From assembly GCF_000597725.1 (NCBI RefSeq), contig NZ_JFBL01000003.1, forward strand, positions 124,001 through 188,000: DNA of 64,000 bases. Reading direction: 5' to 3'. The position numbers were made by a program, and so were the translations under genes. Numbering within the stretch: position 1 is the stretch's first letter; the number at the start of each line of letters is the position of its first letter. Shown piece after piece: positions 34,390 to 43,648 of the stretch. The notes beneath the pieces are model-generated. The model was given only the letters and a program-made list of their open reading frames with translations, ran no database searches and was not told where the DNA came from. This DNA is from Sulfurospirillum arcachonense DSM 9755. Its GTDB lineage: Bacteria > Campylobacterota > Campylobacteria > Campylobacterales > Sulfurospirillaceae.

Positions 34390-35346
34390 TTATTTTGCAG
34401 CTTTGGCTTGTTTAATCCAGCTATCAAAAGTTGTTTTATTTTGTTTTATCCACATTTTTGCATGTTTGATAATATCTTTTTCTTTATTTTCACCTTTGCT
34501 CATTAGCATATTTTCACCACTAACATCATTTACACTTAGTTTCATAATAGCAAATAGTTTTGCTATGTCTTTGTGATTTTGTGCTGCTTTATTTGCTACT
34601 ATTCTTTGAGAATTTATAGCAAAACCATAGTTTGCACCATTTGAAAGCTTAGTACTTTTTAATACTGGATGCGCTGATTTTTTTACTTGTAAAAAAACAA
34701 CATCTTTACCAGGAACAAGTTTTCCACTTACCCAATAAGGTGTCCATGTATAATAAAGAATAGATTTACCCGTACGGTAACTAGCAATAGTATCAGTAAT
34801 AATCGCAGCATACTGACCTTGATTATGTGTGATTGTATCTCTTAATCCAAATGCATCAAGTTGATGCTCAATTACTTTTTCACAGCCCCATCCAGGTGCA
34901 CAACCAGCTAAATCTGCTTTACCATTTCCATTAGAATCAAAAAGCTTTGCAATTTTTGGATCTTTTAAATCGTTGATATATTTAATATTGTATTTGTCTG
35001 CAGTTTTTTTATCTATTAAATAACCTTGAGCACAGTTAGAGATATAATCTCCTGCAATAAAAAGATTTTCTTCTCCTACTGCTTTTATCATATTACTTTG
35101 AAGTGGTGCCCAGTTTGCTGCCATAAAAGAAACACCATCTTTATCTTGAGCAATAATTTTATATGCCACTGCATAATCTACACCATTTGTTACTTCAACA
35201 TCATGTCCTAAAGCTCTTAGTGCCTCAGCAACAATTTGCATTTGAAAGCCTTCTTCGGCTATGCTTGTTTTAACAGCTGTAACTTTTACAGCAAATAGAT
35301 TACTTGCCAATAAAATTGACAACATCATAAATACGATTTTTTTCAT
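34390..35346 (-). CDS. proX: Glycine betaine/proline-betaine-binding protein ProX
   Basis: A 318-residue periplasmic binding protein with a Sec signal peptide (~1-19, ending NLFA). The substrate class is indicated by Trp-rich segments able to form the aromatic cage for a quaternary ammonium group: FMAANWAPLQSN and YYTWTPYWVSGK. It delivers betaine or related osmolytes to ProW/ProV. It lies 11 bases downstream of proW in a proV-proW-proX operon; order and sizes match E. coli ProU. A palindrome copy overlaps the region just downstream. Confidence 0.93.
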   Translation of the reverse strand: MKKIVFMMLSILLASNLFAVKVTAVKTSIAEEGFQMQIVAEALRALGHDVEVTNGVDYAVAYKIIAQDKDGVSFMAANWAPLQSNMIKAVGEENLFIAGDYISNCAQGYLIDKKTADKYNIKYINDLKDPKIAKLFDSNGNGKADLAGCAPGWGCEKVIEHQLDAFGLRDTITHNQGQYAAIITDTIASYRTGKSILYYTWTPYWVSGKLVPGKDVVFLQVKKSAHPVLKSTKLSNGANYGFAINSQRIVANKAAQNHKDIAKLFAIMKLSVNDVSGENMLMSKGENKEKDIIKHAKMWIKQNKTTFDSWIKQAKAAK

Positions 35347-35357
35347 TTTTTTTCCTT

Positions 35358-36371
35358 TTAATTGAGTTTATTTTTTAGTTTATAAAAAAATCCTATTGGC
35401 CCTTTTTCAAACCAACGAATTTTTTCATCTTTATTTTTATGTCCCATTGACTGAGTTAGTCTATCTAACACAACAGCTAGTAAAACGATACCAAGTCCAC
35501 CAACAGCAGCCAAACCAATATCTAATCTACCAATTCCTCTTAAAACCATTTGTCCCAATCCTCCAACAGCTATCATAGATGCAATTACAACCATTGATAG
35601 TGCTAGCATAAGTGTTTGGTTAATGCCAGCCATGATAGTAGGCATAGCAACAGGAAGTTGGACGCGAAATAGCATTTGAGCTTCATTTGCACCAAAAGAA
35701 CGAGATGCTTCAATTAGGTCTTCAGGAACTTGTCTTATACCCAAATTGGTAAGCCTTATAAGAGGAGGTAAAGCAAAGATAATAGTAACGATAACTCCAG
35801 GAACATTTCCTATACCAAAAAGCATAACTATTGGGATAAGATAAACAAAAGCTGGTGTTGTTTGCATAGCATCTAGTAATGGCCTTACAATAGAATCGAC
35901 TCTGTCACTTTTTGCACTCCATATTCCTAGTGGGAGTCCTATAAGTACAGAAAAGAGTACGGCTGTAAAAACAAGTGCAAGTGTTATCATTGATTCTTCC
36001 CACGCTCCAACTAATCCAATCGTAACAAATGAGATGAGTGTCCCTAATGCTAGTTTTTTTGAAGAAAATTGCAATGCCAAAAGTACAAAAAATATAATAA
36101 TAACATATGGAGAAAGTGAAAGTAAAAAGTTTTCAATAAATTTAAGCATAATTTCAATTGGCATTTTTGCAGCAAGAAAAAATTCTCTAAAGTGATCAAC
36201 ACTCCAGTTTATACCATCATTTGTCCATGTATCAAAAGGTATAATTGTTTCATTAAATGGATGCAATATATCAAATTCTTTTACTTTTTCAACACTCGTT
36301 TGAGACCAATCAACTGAAGTGACTTTATCAGCTTGGGCTGTTGAAGCATTGCCCCATGGATCAGATTGCAT
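35358..36371 (-). CDS. proW: Glycine betaine ABC transporter permease ProW
   Basis: A 337-residue permease. As in E. coli ProW, a ~90-residue soluble N-terminal region precedes the membrane domain (about six helices), with the conserved [25 protein letters not shown] and the EAA loop [20 protein letters not shown]. It forms the channel of the osmoprotectant importer. Its start overlaps the end of proV by 11 bases, showing translational coupling. Confidence 0.94.
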   Translation of the reverse strand: MQSDPWGNASTAQADKVTSVDWSQTSVEKVKEFDILHPFNETIIPFDTWTNDGINWSVDHFREFFLAAKMPIEIMLKFIENFLLSLSPYVIIIFFVLLALQFSSKKLALGTLISFVTIGLVGAWEESMITLALVFTAVLFSVLIGLPLGIWSAKSDRVDSIVRPLLDAMQTTPAFVYLIPIVMLFGIGNVPGVIVTIIFALPPLIRLTNLGIRQVPEDLIEASRSFGANEAQMLFRVQLPVAMPTIMAGINQTLMLALSMVVIASMIAVGGLGQMVLRGIGRLDIGLAAVGGLGIVLLAVVLDRLTQSMGHKNKDEKIRWFEKGPIGFFYKLKNKLN

Positions 36372-37557
36372 ATTCTACTCCTTCATCAAGAGTTTTTAGT
36401 AACTTAGTTTTAGAGATACTACCTTGATATTTACCATTTTCATCAACCACAACTGTTTGAAAACTACAATCTGCAACTGTACCTATGAGGTCACTAATAG
36501 CTGTAGTATTCACTATTGAGGTATTTTCAACAATAGCATCAGTGATGGTTTCGTGTTTTTTAAGAGAATCCATAGTTACAACACCAAGATATTTACCATT
36601 TTTAGTAAGATAGTATCCATAGTCACTATCATAATCATCCATATATTTGTATGCTGACTTTACTCCAAAACCTTCTTTTTGAATAAGTGTTGGGATACTT
36701 TTCTTTACAATATGTGAGGCACTTAAAATTGAAGTGACATCAACACCTTGAAAGAATGAACGTACATAATCATCTGCAGGATTTGAAATAATCTCTTCAG
36801 GAGTACCTATTTGAGATATAACACCGCCTTGCATAATAGCTATTCTATCTCCGATTCTTATAGCTTCATCTAAATCATGGGAGATAAATACAATCGTTCT
36901 TTTTGAATTTTCTTGAAGTTCGATAAGTTCATCTTGCATTTGTGTTCTTATGAGTGGATCAAGGGCTGAAAAAGCTTCGTCCATAAGTAAGACATCAGGA
37001 TCATTAGCAAGTGCACGAGCTAAGCCAACACGTTGTTGCATACCACCACTGAGTTCACTCGGATATGATAGTTCATGATGCTCAAGTCCTACTTGTTTAA
37101 GAGCAGCTTTTGCGCTTTCATATCTATTTTTTTTATCAATACCACTTAACTCTAATCCAAAAGAGACATTATCAATGATATTCATGTGTGGCATAAGAGC
37201 AAAGGATTGAAAAACCATAGAGAGTTTTTTACGTCTTATCTCTATGAGTTCCTTATCACTAAGGTTAGTTATATCAGTATTGTCGATAATAATTTGTCCA
37301 GAACTTGGCTCTATGAGTCTATTTAATAGTCTGACAAGAGTTGATTTTCCTGAGCCTGAAAGACCCATTATAACAAAAATCTCTCCTTCATATATTTCAA
37401 AACTAGCGTCTTTGACACCTATTGTCATTCCTGTTTGTTTAAATATCTCATCTTTGTCAATGCCTTCTTCTAAAAGTTTCATGGCTTTTTTAGGGGTATT
37501 ACCAAAGATTTTATATACATTTTTTACTACAATTTTCGTCTTTTTCTTTTCAGAAAT
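36361..37557 (-). CDS. proV: Glycine betaine ABC transporter ATPase ProV, apparent AUU start
   Basis: An ABC ATPase with two C-terminal CBS domains that sense ionic strength. Walker A (GLSGSGKST), signature [10 protein letters not shown], Walker [13 protein letters not shown]. The first ATG is at 37482, but the ProV family begins earlier: in frame upstream of it is [18 protein letters not shown], matching E. coli ProV KNLYKIFGE. Between that and the stop at 37561-37563 there is no ATG, GTG or TTG; an ATT codon at 37555-37557 lies six bases after AAAGGA. I therefore take AUU as the start; if not, the protein starts at 37482 and lacks its conserved N-terminus. Confidence 0.85.
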   Translation of the reverse strand: MSEKKKTKIVVKNVYKIFGNTPKKAMKLLEEGIDKDEIFKQTGMTIGVKDASFEIYEGEIFVIMGLSGSGKSTLVRLLNRLIEPSSGQIIIDNTDITNLSDKELIEIRRKKLSMVFQSFALMPHMNIIDNVSFGLELSGIDKKNRYESAKAALKQVGLEHHELSYPSELSGGMQQRVGLARALANDPDVLLMDEAFSALDPLIRTQMQDELIELQENSKRTIVFISHDLDEAIRIGDRIAIMQGGVISQIGTPEEIISNPADDYVRSFFQGVDVTSILSASHIVKKSIPTLIQKEGFGVKSAYKYMDDYDSDYGYYLTKNGKYLGVVTMDSLKKHETITDAIVENTSIVNTTAISDLIGTVADCSFQTVVVDENGKYQGSISKTKLLKTLDEGVEYAI

Positions 37558-37570
37558 AATTTATCCTTTA

Positions 37571-37607
37571 TGTTTAAATTAAACAATATAGATGTAATAT
37601 ATTTACA
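37571..37607. promoter_or_regulatory. Two palindromes in the proV / MerR divergent region
   Basis: TGTTTAAATTAAACA (37571-37585) is a perfect 15-base palindrome just before the proV RBS. TGTAA-TATAT-TTACA (37593-37607) follows 8 bases later. Either could be an operator for the divergent MerR-type regulator, whose partner unit is the betaine-uptake operon. Confidence 0.5.
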
Positions 37608-37707
37608 TTGAGTGTGTATAAATATAACATATTAGTCTTATTTTGAAGTTAAAAGTATAAATTTTAATAATTGATAAAGTATAATTTGAAAAAGTAAAAG
37701 GATGATT

Positions 37708-38049
37708 TTGGCACTTTTAGATAATGATAAATTGATTCTTCCTATTAGTAGTATTGCAGAATTGCTGAATGCGAAAGTAAGAACATTAAAAATGTATGAA
37801 GATAAAGGACTTTTTCCTAAAAAAAATGGACAGCTTAAAAAACTGTATTCGATTAATGATATAAAGCTTATCTCTTTTGTATATTATCTTGCAAGTGTTA
37901 AAAAAGTTAATGCAAATGGAATTAGATATATACTTGATATTTTAGAGAACAATATGGATGAAAACAATAGACAAGAGTTTTTAGATATTGTTGAAGCAAA
38001 AATGGAATCGTTATCTGGTATTGATGTTAAAGATGTAGAAATTATTTAA
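37708..38049 (+). CDS. MerR-family transcriptional regulator
   Basis: About 113 residues. N-terminal winged helix with the MerR pattern (SSIAELLNAKVRTLKMYEDKGLF, in pieces), a YSINDIKLI wing, then a long helix for dimerisation; no C-terminal metal-binding Cys. It resembles HspR-like or osmotic-response MerR proteins. The ATG at 37702 directly touches the AAAAGG ribosome site with no spacing, so the TTG at 37708, six bases away, is the more workable start. Divergent from proVWX, so it is a good candidate for its regulator. Confidence 0.72.
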   Translation: MALLDNDKLILPISSIAELLNAKVRTLKMYEDKGLFPKKNGQLKKLYSINDIKLISFVYYLASVKKVNANGIRYILDILENNMDENNRQEFLDIVEAKMESLSGIDVKDVEII

Positions 38050-38062
38050 TACCCAAGGGAAG

Positions 38063-38116
38063 ATGTCTATTTTATAAAAATGTTAGGTAATATAAGGTTA
38101 TTGTAAAAATAGACAT
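38063..38116 (+). terminator. Inverted repeat after the MerR gene
   Basis: ATGTCTATTTT (38063-38073) pairs with AAAATAGACAT (38106-38116) across a 32-base loop. The long AT-rich loop makes it a weak terminator. Confidence 0.4.
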
Positions 38117-38169
38117 TTATAAAGATATTATTTGTAATTTAACATATGGTTTGGGATTTTCTTAAGGAG

Positions 38170-38245
38170 TGGTGGCCTGACTCGGAATCGAACCAAGGAC
38201 ACGATGATTTTCAGTCATCTGCTCTACCGACTGAGCTATCAGGCC
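38170..38245 (-). tRNA. tRNA-Phe (anticodon GAA)
   Basis: The minus strand folds into a normal cloverleaf: acceptor GGCCTGA/TCAGGCC, D-arm with GCTCAGTCGGTAGAGC, anticodon stem GATGA/TCATC around loop CTGAAAA (anticodon GAA), T-arm CTTGG-TTCGATT-CCGAG. Discriminator A and an encoded CCA end follow. A possible -10 (TATACT) is upstream at ~38266. Confidence 0.95.
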
Positions 38246-38389
38246 ACTGTGTTAAAGAGATGAAAGTATAGCCAAATAGTCTTAAATTTAGATAAAATAA
38301 ATGTGAGGTATCTCTTCTATTTTAGTGTGTTGTAAGTCACTACGTGATAACATTCTTTTCTAGTTTAACGAATAGGGTAATTTATTTAT

Positions 38390-40297
38390 ATGAGAATTTT
38401 TTTGTTTATTGCAGTTTTTTTATTTACTTTTGTAGAGAGTGGACAAGCTAAAGATATAAGTTCACTATTAGATGAATTAGTAAGAAAAGATGATTTATCT
38501 GAGTATACAAAAAAAGAAACAGCAGGTTTTATTAAGGTTTTTACACGTGAAGATTTAGATCGTATGAAAATTAAATCTTTTGATGAACTTTTAGAAAAAA
38601 TTCCTTATGTAAAAAATAAGACAAATCATTTTGGGTTAAGTGACCCATACTACAAACCTTATCAAATAAGCAATCCTTCAAGAACTAGACTTTTTATTAA
38701 TGATAAAGAAGTTTTAGCACCGCTTTATGGTAGTGGGTTAGGACTTTTTGGTCAGATTGATATGAGCTATATTAATCATGTGGAAATTTATATTGGAATT
38801 CCTTCTTATGAGATAGCAATAGAGCCTTCTATTGCAGTTATTAAAGCATATACTAAAATTGGTAAGAGAGAAAATACTACAACATTAGGAACATCTTTAG
38901 CAAATCATGGTACATATGATGGATATGCATATAAATCTGAAAAGCTAGATGAGTATTCATATTTATCATATATTAACCATAGGAATTTAAAAAGAGATAA
39001 GGTAAATAGTCTGGGAAGTAAACTTTCTCGTGATAAAAAAAATACACATTTATATACTCAAATATCTAATGAGACATCAAACTTTGAATTACAAGCATTT
39101 GATGCTTCTGTTGATACTTTTGTAGGTTATAGTACAAATATGAATCCGGATGATGCATATTCAAATGCACAGTATTTTTCTGCTGGCTATACATATCAAA
39201 CACTTGAGAAAGATTTAAAAGCAACTTTTTATTATACGTACTTTAATGCTTATTATAATGAGACATCAACTAGTCCTGTGGGATTTGTTGGAATATCACC
39301 TTTTTATGAGTATGAAAGAGATACAAAAGAACATATGATTGATGCTAGAATAACGAAAATATATGATTATAAGAACGGTTCTATTTTATTTGGTTTTGGT
39401 GATAAATTGAAAAAATTTAATCTTGATTTAATAAAAGTAGATGGTGTTGAGCACAACATAAATTCTTCTTATGATACAGAAAATATAACCTCTTTATTTA
39501 CAGAGATAAAATATTTTCCAGACACATATAATCAAATCATTTTCTCTTTAAATGCACAACATTATTATGAAAATGCTAGTGTGGATGATGATGTCATCTA
39601 TGGCTCTAGATTGGGGCATATTTATAGTAAAGATAATTTTACTCAAAAAACATTTCTTGTTTATGGCAAGTTTCATCCTTCTACTAGTATATTATTAAGC
39701 AATGATGAAAGCTCATTGGGAAATAATCAATTAGAAGCAGAAAAAGTATATTTTATTTCGACAGAGTTATTATTAGATTATGATAACTTCAACTATTCGT
39801 TGACTTTTTCAAGAGGTGCATATGAAAATGGTCTTATAGCAGATCCCATAAAAAATAAATATATAAATTTAGAAAATAAGTATATTATTAATGGTACATC
39901 TCTTAGAGGGGCATTTTCTTTTAATAGTACTGATAAAATTGATTTTATGGCTTGGGCTTTAATAATGGATTATGGAGAAAATACTTCTGATAGATATCAA
40001 AATAGCTATGGAGGATTTTTATCTTTGTATAAAAAGATATTAGTATTTGATACGTATAATTCGATTTCTTATGTCAAGGGAGAGAATAATAATCCAGATG
40101 GTTGGAATTATAATGCAACCATTAAATATGCATATTCAAAAAAGTTATCTTTTTTTATTAAAGGTAAGAATTTACTCAATAAAGCATTAACGAGTGATTA
40201 TATAAGAGTAAATCCTATAAATGGTAATGTAACACAATTAGATAATGTAGCAAATATAGATAGAACAGTGTGGTTTGGATTGGAGTATAAGTTTTGA
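38390..40297 (+). CDS. TonB-type outer-membrane receptor
   Basis: A 635-residue outer-membrane protein. The signal peptide ends near GQA (20). A plug-like domain (~45-165) shows IKVFTREDLDRMKIKSFDELLEKIPYV and a SRTRLFINDKEVL strand, typical of TonB-dependent receptor plugs. The rest is a beta-barrel with aromatic strand ends, ending in EYKF (a C-terminal Phe). It may import a ligand or only sense one; a TonB box is not obvious. It overlaps the next gene by 4 bases (TTGA). The three genes downstream and their spacing make a signalling role plausible. Ligand unknown. Confidence 0.72.
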   Translation: MRIFLFIAVFLFTFVESGQAKDISSLLDELVRKDDLSEYTKKETAGFIKVFTREDLDRMKIKSFDELLEKIPYVKNKTNHFGLSDPYYKPYQISNPSRTRLFINDKEVLAPLYGSGLGLFGQIDMSYINHVEIYIGIPSYEIAIEPSIAVIKAYTKIGKRENTTTLGTSLANHGTYDGYAYKSEKLDEYSYLSYINHRNLKRDKVNSLGSKLSRDKKNTHLYTQISNETSNFELQAFDASVDTFVGYSTNMNPDDAYSNAQYFSAGYTYQTLEKDLKATFYYTYFNAYYNETSTSPVGFVGISPFYEYERDTKEHMIDARITKIYDYKNGSILFGFGDKLKKFNLDLIKVDGVEHNINSSYDTENITSLFTEIKYFPDTYNQIIFSLNAQHYYENASVDDDVIYGSRLGHIYSKDNFTQKTFLVYGKFHPSTSILLSNDESSLGNNQLEAEKVYFISTELLLDYDNFNYSLTFSRGAYENGLIADPIKNKYINLENKYIINGTSLRGAFSFNSTDKIDFMAWALIMDYGENTSDRYQNSYGGFLSLYKKILVFDTYNSISYVKGENNNPDGWNYNATIKYAYSKKLSFFIKGKNLLNKALTSDYIRVNPINGNVTQLDNVANIDRTVWFGLEYKF

Positions 40298-40707
40298 AAA
40301 TAATTTTTATACTTATGTTAAGTTTTATATCATTGTTTAGTTTTGATGCTTTACATGTAAAGGCTGAGATATTATCACATATAGCTCATGAATTAGTCAA
40401 AAAAGATGTAGTAAATATATATATTGATGATAAAAAATTCATAAAAACGAAAGGTCTTATATCAAGTGTAAAATATACTTCTTGTCAAAATGCAGATGTT
40501 ATTTTTATATCTAAAAAAGAAACTTTAAATAAAAAGTGTAATTCTAAGTATCTTTTTACTACGTCTTACTATTTATATCAATCTCTTCCTGATGTAATAG
40601 GGGTGTTTTTTTGGCAAAAAGGCAGACCAAATATAATTATCAAATCCTCTATGATAAAAAAACTCAATATTTCTTTATCTGAATCATTTAAAAAATATGT
40701 TGAGTAG
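40294..40707 (+). CDS. Small periplasmic protein, YfiR/DUF4154-like
   Basis: A 137-residue protein with a Sec signal peptide (~1-17). The rest is alpha/beta. The pattern CQNADVIFISKKETLNKKC, then VIGVFFWQKGRPNIIIKSSMIKKLNISLS is suggestive of the YfiR/DUF4154 fold, a periplasmic inhibitor of a membrane diguanylate cyclase in Pseudomonas YfiBNR. Two Cys (C62-C80 region) could form a disulfide, as YfiR does. Start is TTG overlapping the receptor stop. The next gene is a membrane diguanylate cyclase, as the YfiR role would predict. Similarity is weak, so the fold is a hypothesis. Confidence 0.55.
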   Translation: MKIIFILMLSFISLFSFDALHVKAEILSHIAHELVKKDVVNIYIDDKKFIKTKGLISSVKYTSCQNADVIFISKKETLNKKCNSKYLFTTSYYLYQSLPDVIGVFFWQKGRPNIIIKSSMIKKLNISLSESFKKYVE

Positions 40708-40713
40708 CATCAT

Positions 40714-41862
40714 ATGAAAAAGATTTTATTTGTAAATAAAAATTTATTTTTTGTAATCTCAATAATAACTCTTCTTGGGAGTTTTTGGTTGTATTTCAAC
40801 TTTAAAGATGTACTTGGAAAACATAAAGATGAAATTCAGCGTATAGAGATAAATAGAGCTCATAAAACATCAGAAAAGATTTTATTAAACATACAACCAC
40901 ATATTATAGATAAGGTATTAAGTCTTAAAGATAATTTGAAAATAACTACAAAGATATCGAAACTTTTAACATATTATCGTAATGATGAATTTAAATATGT
41001 ATATATCATCTATATTGATGAAAATGGAGCTTACCGTTACTTAGCTGATGGTTCTGAATTGGATGAGAGAGCATACTTAGCACAAAAATTTACACCAAGT
41101 AAAACTCTTTTATGGCAAAGAGTTCTCAAAGAAAAAAAAGAAGTATATGATTTACAAGATAATGCTGAAGGTTTATGGCTAACGTATTTAACACCTATTT
41201 TAAAAGATGGAAAAGTAGAGGGAATTTTAGCTTTAGATGTTTCAACTCAAGAATTTAACAATTTTTCTAAACTAATAACACCATTAAATAAAGCACTCAA
41301 TATTTTCTTTCTTTTAATATTTGCTATTTTTGTTGTTATATTACTTCAAGGAATACTTTTTTATAATGAGCTTAAAAAAAGTATGATAGATTCTTTAACA
41401 AAATTGTATAATCGGCACTATTTAGAACAGGTTTCTTCAAAAATTAAATTAGATAAAATGGCAATTATTATGTTAGATGTTGATCATTTTAAATCAGTAA
41501 ATGATAGATATGGTCATGCTATAGGAGATTTAGTTCTTATCGCAACCGCAAGAAAATTGATTGCGGCTACTAGGTTGGAAGATAAAGTCATAAGATATGG
41601 TGGTGAAGAATTTCTTATATTAATTAAGTCGGCTAAAGTAAAACAAGATGTAATAAAAGTAGCACAAAGAATTAAAAATGCCATTGGTAAAGAAAAAATT
41701 AGAGTAAATGATGAATTAAGCATTAATATTACAGTATCCATTGGTCTGAACCTTTGTGAAAATTCTACGAAGTTTTTTTACGATGAAGTAAAACATGCAG
41801 ATGAAATGTTATATAAAGCAAAAAGAAATGGACGTAATAGAATAGAAATTTATAAGAATTAA
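40714..41862 (+). CDS. Membrane diguanylate cyclase of the receptor cassette
   Basis: A 382-residue protein: TM1 (~11-30), periplasmic region (~31-195, helical then beta, CHASE/dCACHE-like), TM2 (~197-220), then cytoplasmic GGDEF (~225-382). Active-site GGEEF is present (RYGGEEFLIL), with LTKLYNRHY and LDVDHFKSVND. It should synthesise c-di-GMP in response to a periplasmic event, presumably relayed by the small protein upstream. It is six bases after that gene. Its 3' end overlaps the convergent solute-binding gene by four bases. Confidence 0.9.
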   Translation: MKKILFVNKNLFFVISIITLLGSFWLYFNFKDVLGKHKDEIQRIEINRAHKTSEKILLNIQPHIIDKVLSLKDNLKITTKISKLLTYYRNDEFKYVYIIYIDENGAYRYLADGSELDERAYLAQKFTPSKTLLWQRVLKEKKEVYDLQDNAEGLWLTYLTPILKDGKVEGILALDVSTQEFNNFSKLITPLNKALNIFFLLIFAIFVVILLQGILFYNELKKSMIDSLTKLYNRHYLEQVSSKIKLDKMAIIMLDVDHFKSVNDRYGHAIGDLVLIATARKLIAATRLEDKVIRYGGEEFLILIKSAKVKQDVIKVAQRIKNAIGKEKIRVNDELSINITVSIGLNLCENSTKFFYDEVKHADEMLYKAKRNGRNRIEIYKN

Positions 41863-42701
41863 TCTACTTTTTGAACTAATGCTTTATTATATCTCTTTAA
41901 AGAATTAGGAGAGATCCATTTTTTATAAGACTCAGTAAAATAATTTTTGTTTTTGTCTATAATTTTATTAATTTTTTCAATTATTTTTTTGCCATTTTGA
42001 GTTTTTGAACATCCAACATAAATTTTAATCAAACTACTAGAATCTTTTATAGGGTATTGGATAAACTCTTCTTGCATATTGTATTTTTTTTTAATATATT
42101 TCACCATAGTAGGATATTCTATTATAAAATCTACTCTTTTATAAGCTAGCATATAAAGCAATCCTTTTGTTAAATCTTCTCCTTTTCTTGGCATTGAAGT
42201 TAGGTTTGATTGATATTTTTTAATAAGTTTATCTGTGTTGTTACTATAAGATCTTTTTTCAACATAACCAAATATAAATTTATTATCTTTTAAAAGTTTT
42301 TCTAAATCTATCTCATTGTTAGAGGTTAAATATTTTTCATATTTTTGTTTATCTTGTTTTCTTATAGTTAATTCATTTGGCAAGGAATATAGGGCTGGCT
42401 TTGAGTATTCTACAAAATTTATTCTATCTTTATTCATATTCATTCCTGCTATACAAGCATTATCTAAACGTTTTAGATTAATAAGAGATACTTTTACAGT
42501 TGCTATTTCTAAAGTATGTTGCAGTTCAGGTAAGTTTTTTATAATAGTTGTACGAATAGCATCACAATACCCACGCTCTTTTAGGGGACCTTCTGTAATA
42601 TCTGCAGGAGGAAAAGATGCACTACTCCAGTATATTGAAGAGATATCTTTTGAGAAAGAAAAAGTAAATAAAATAGATAGTAAATAAAAATATTTCAACA
42701 T
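41859..42701 (-). CDS. Periplasmic solute-binding protein (family-3-like)
   Basis: A 280-residue secreted protein with a signal peptide ending at ~17 (FSFS), then the two-lobed alternating pattern of family-3 binding proteins: IYWSSASFPPADIT near the start, ACIAGMNMNKDRINFVEYSKPA, and KGLLYMLAYKRVDFIIEY in the second lobe. No ABC permease or ATPase genes are near, so it may feed a signalling protein rather than a transporter. The convergent cyclase gene overlaps its 3' end. The ligand (amino acid or other small molecule) is unknown. Confidence 0.72.
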   Translation of the reverse strand: MLKYFYLLSILFTFSFSKDISSIYWSSASFPPADITEGPLKERGYCDAIRTTIIKNLPELQHTLEIATVKVSLINLKRLDNACIAGMNMNKDRINFVEYSKPALYSLPNELTIRKQDKQKYEKYLTSNNEIDLEKLLKDNKFIFGYVEKRSYSNNTDKLIKKYQSNLTSMPRKGEDLTKGLLYMLAYKRVDFIIEYPTMVKYIKKKYNMQEEFIQYPIKDSSSLIKIYVGCSKTQNGKKIIEKINKIIDKNKNYFTESYKKWISPNSLKRYNKALVQKVD

Positions 42702-42836
42702 ATTTAAACCTATATATAATAAATTTTATTAAGTATATCATATTTATTCCAAATAAACTAAGAGAAAAAATATAAGATTAAAATGCAGATTGTGTTTTAA
42801 AATTTTTTGTTATAATTTCTTCAAGGAGTTATAAAA

Positions 42837-43610
42837 ATGAAAGATTTAGTATTTGTATCATGGAATGTTAATGGTATAAGAGCAGTTGATAAAAAAGAAG
42901 CACTAAAATGGGTAGATAAAAAACAGATTGATTTTTTAGCTTTACAAGAGATCAAAGCACAAAAAGAGCAAATCCCAACAAGTATATTTGATAAAGAATT
43001 TTTAGAGTTACATGTAAACTCATCTTCAAATAAAGGACAATCAGGTGTTGCAGTATATAGTGATGTAAAATCAAAACATGTAGATACAACAAAGGATGTA
43101 GATATATTGGATGAAGGGCGTATCAATGAATTTCATTTTGATGATATAGCTTTTTTTAATGTTTATTTTCCAAATGGACAAAGAAATGAAGAGAGATTAG
43201 AATACAAAATGGCTTTTTATGATAGATTTTTAGAATATATTGAAGAGTTAAAGAAACAAGGAAAGTCTATTGTAATTTGTGGAGATGTAAATACAGCTCA
43301 TACAGAGATAGACATTGCACGTCCAAAAGCAAATGAGAATACATCAGGTTTTTTAAAGATGGAGCGAGAATGGATAGATAAGTTACTATCTCACGGATAT
43401 ATAGATACTTTTAGGCATGTACATGGTGACATTAAAGATAGATATTCTTGGTGGTCATATCGTGCAAGTGCAAGAAAAAATAATGTAGGATGGAGAATAG
43501 ATTACTTTTACGTATCTGATGATTTAAAAGATAAAATACTAGGAGCTGAGATTCATGATGATATCTTAGGAAGTGATCACTGCCCTATAAGTTTAACTTT
43601 AAAAAGATAG
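42837..43610 (+). CDS. xth: Exodeoxyribonuclease III / AP endonuclease
   Basis: A 257-residue EEP-fold nuclease of the ExoIII family that cleaves DNA at abasic sites and removes blocked 3' ends in base-excision repair. Active-site segments: SWNVNGIRA (Asn), ALQEIKAQ (Glu), CGDVNTAHTEID (Asp/Asn), GWRIDYFYVSD and SDHCPI (Asp/His). CAAGGAG precedes the ATG. Free-standing, with a normal length for the family. Confidence 0.96.
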   Translation: MKDLVFVSWNVNGIRAVDKKEALKWVDKKQIDFLALQEIKAQKEQIPTSIFDKEFLELHVNSSSNKGQSGVAVYSDVKSKHVDTTKDVDILDEGRINEFHFDDIAFFNVYFPNGQRNEERLEYKMAFYDRFLEYIEELKKQGKSIVICGDVNTAHTEIDIARPKANENTSGFLKMEREWIDKLLSHGYIDTFRHVHGDIKDRYSWWSYRASARKNNVGWRIDYFYVSDDLKDKILGAEIHDDILGSDHCPISLTLKR

Positions 43611-43648
43611 TGGAAAATAAATTAAACAATAATTTTTATTAATTAGCA

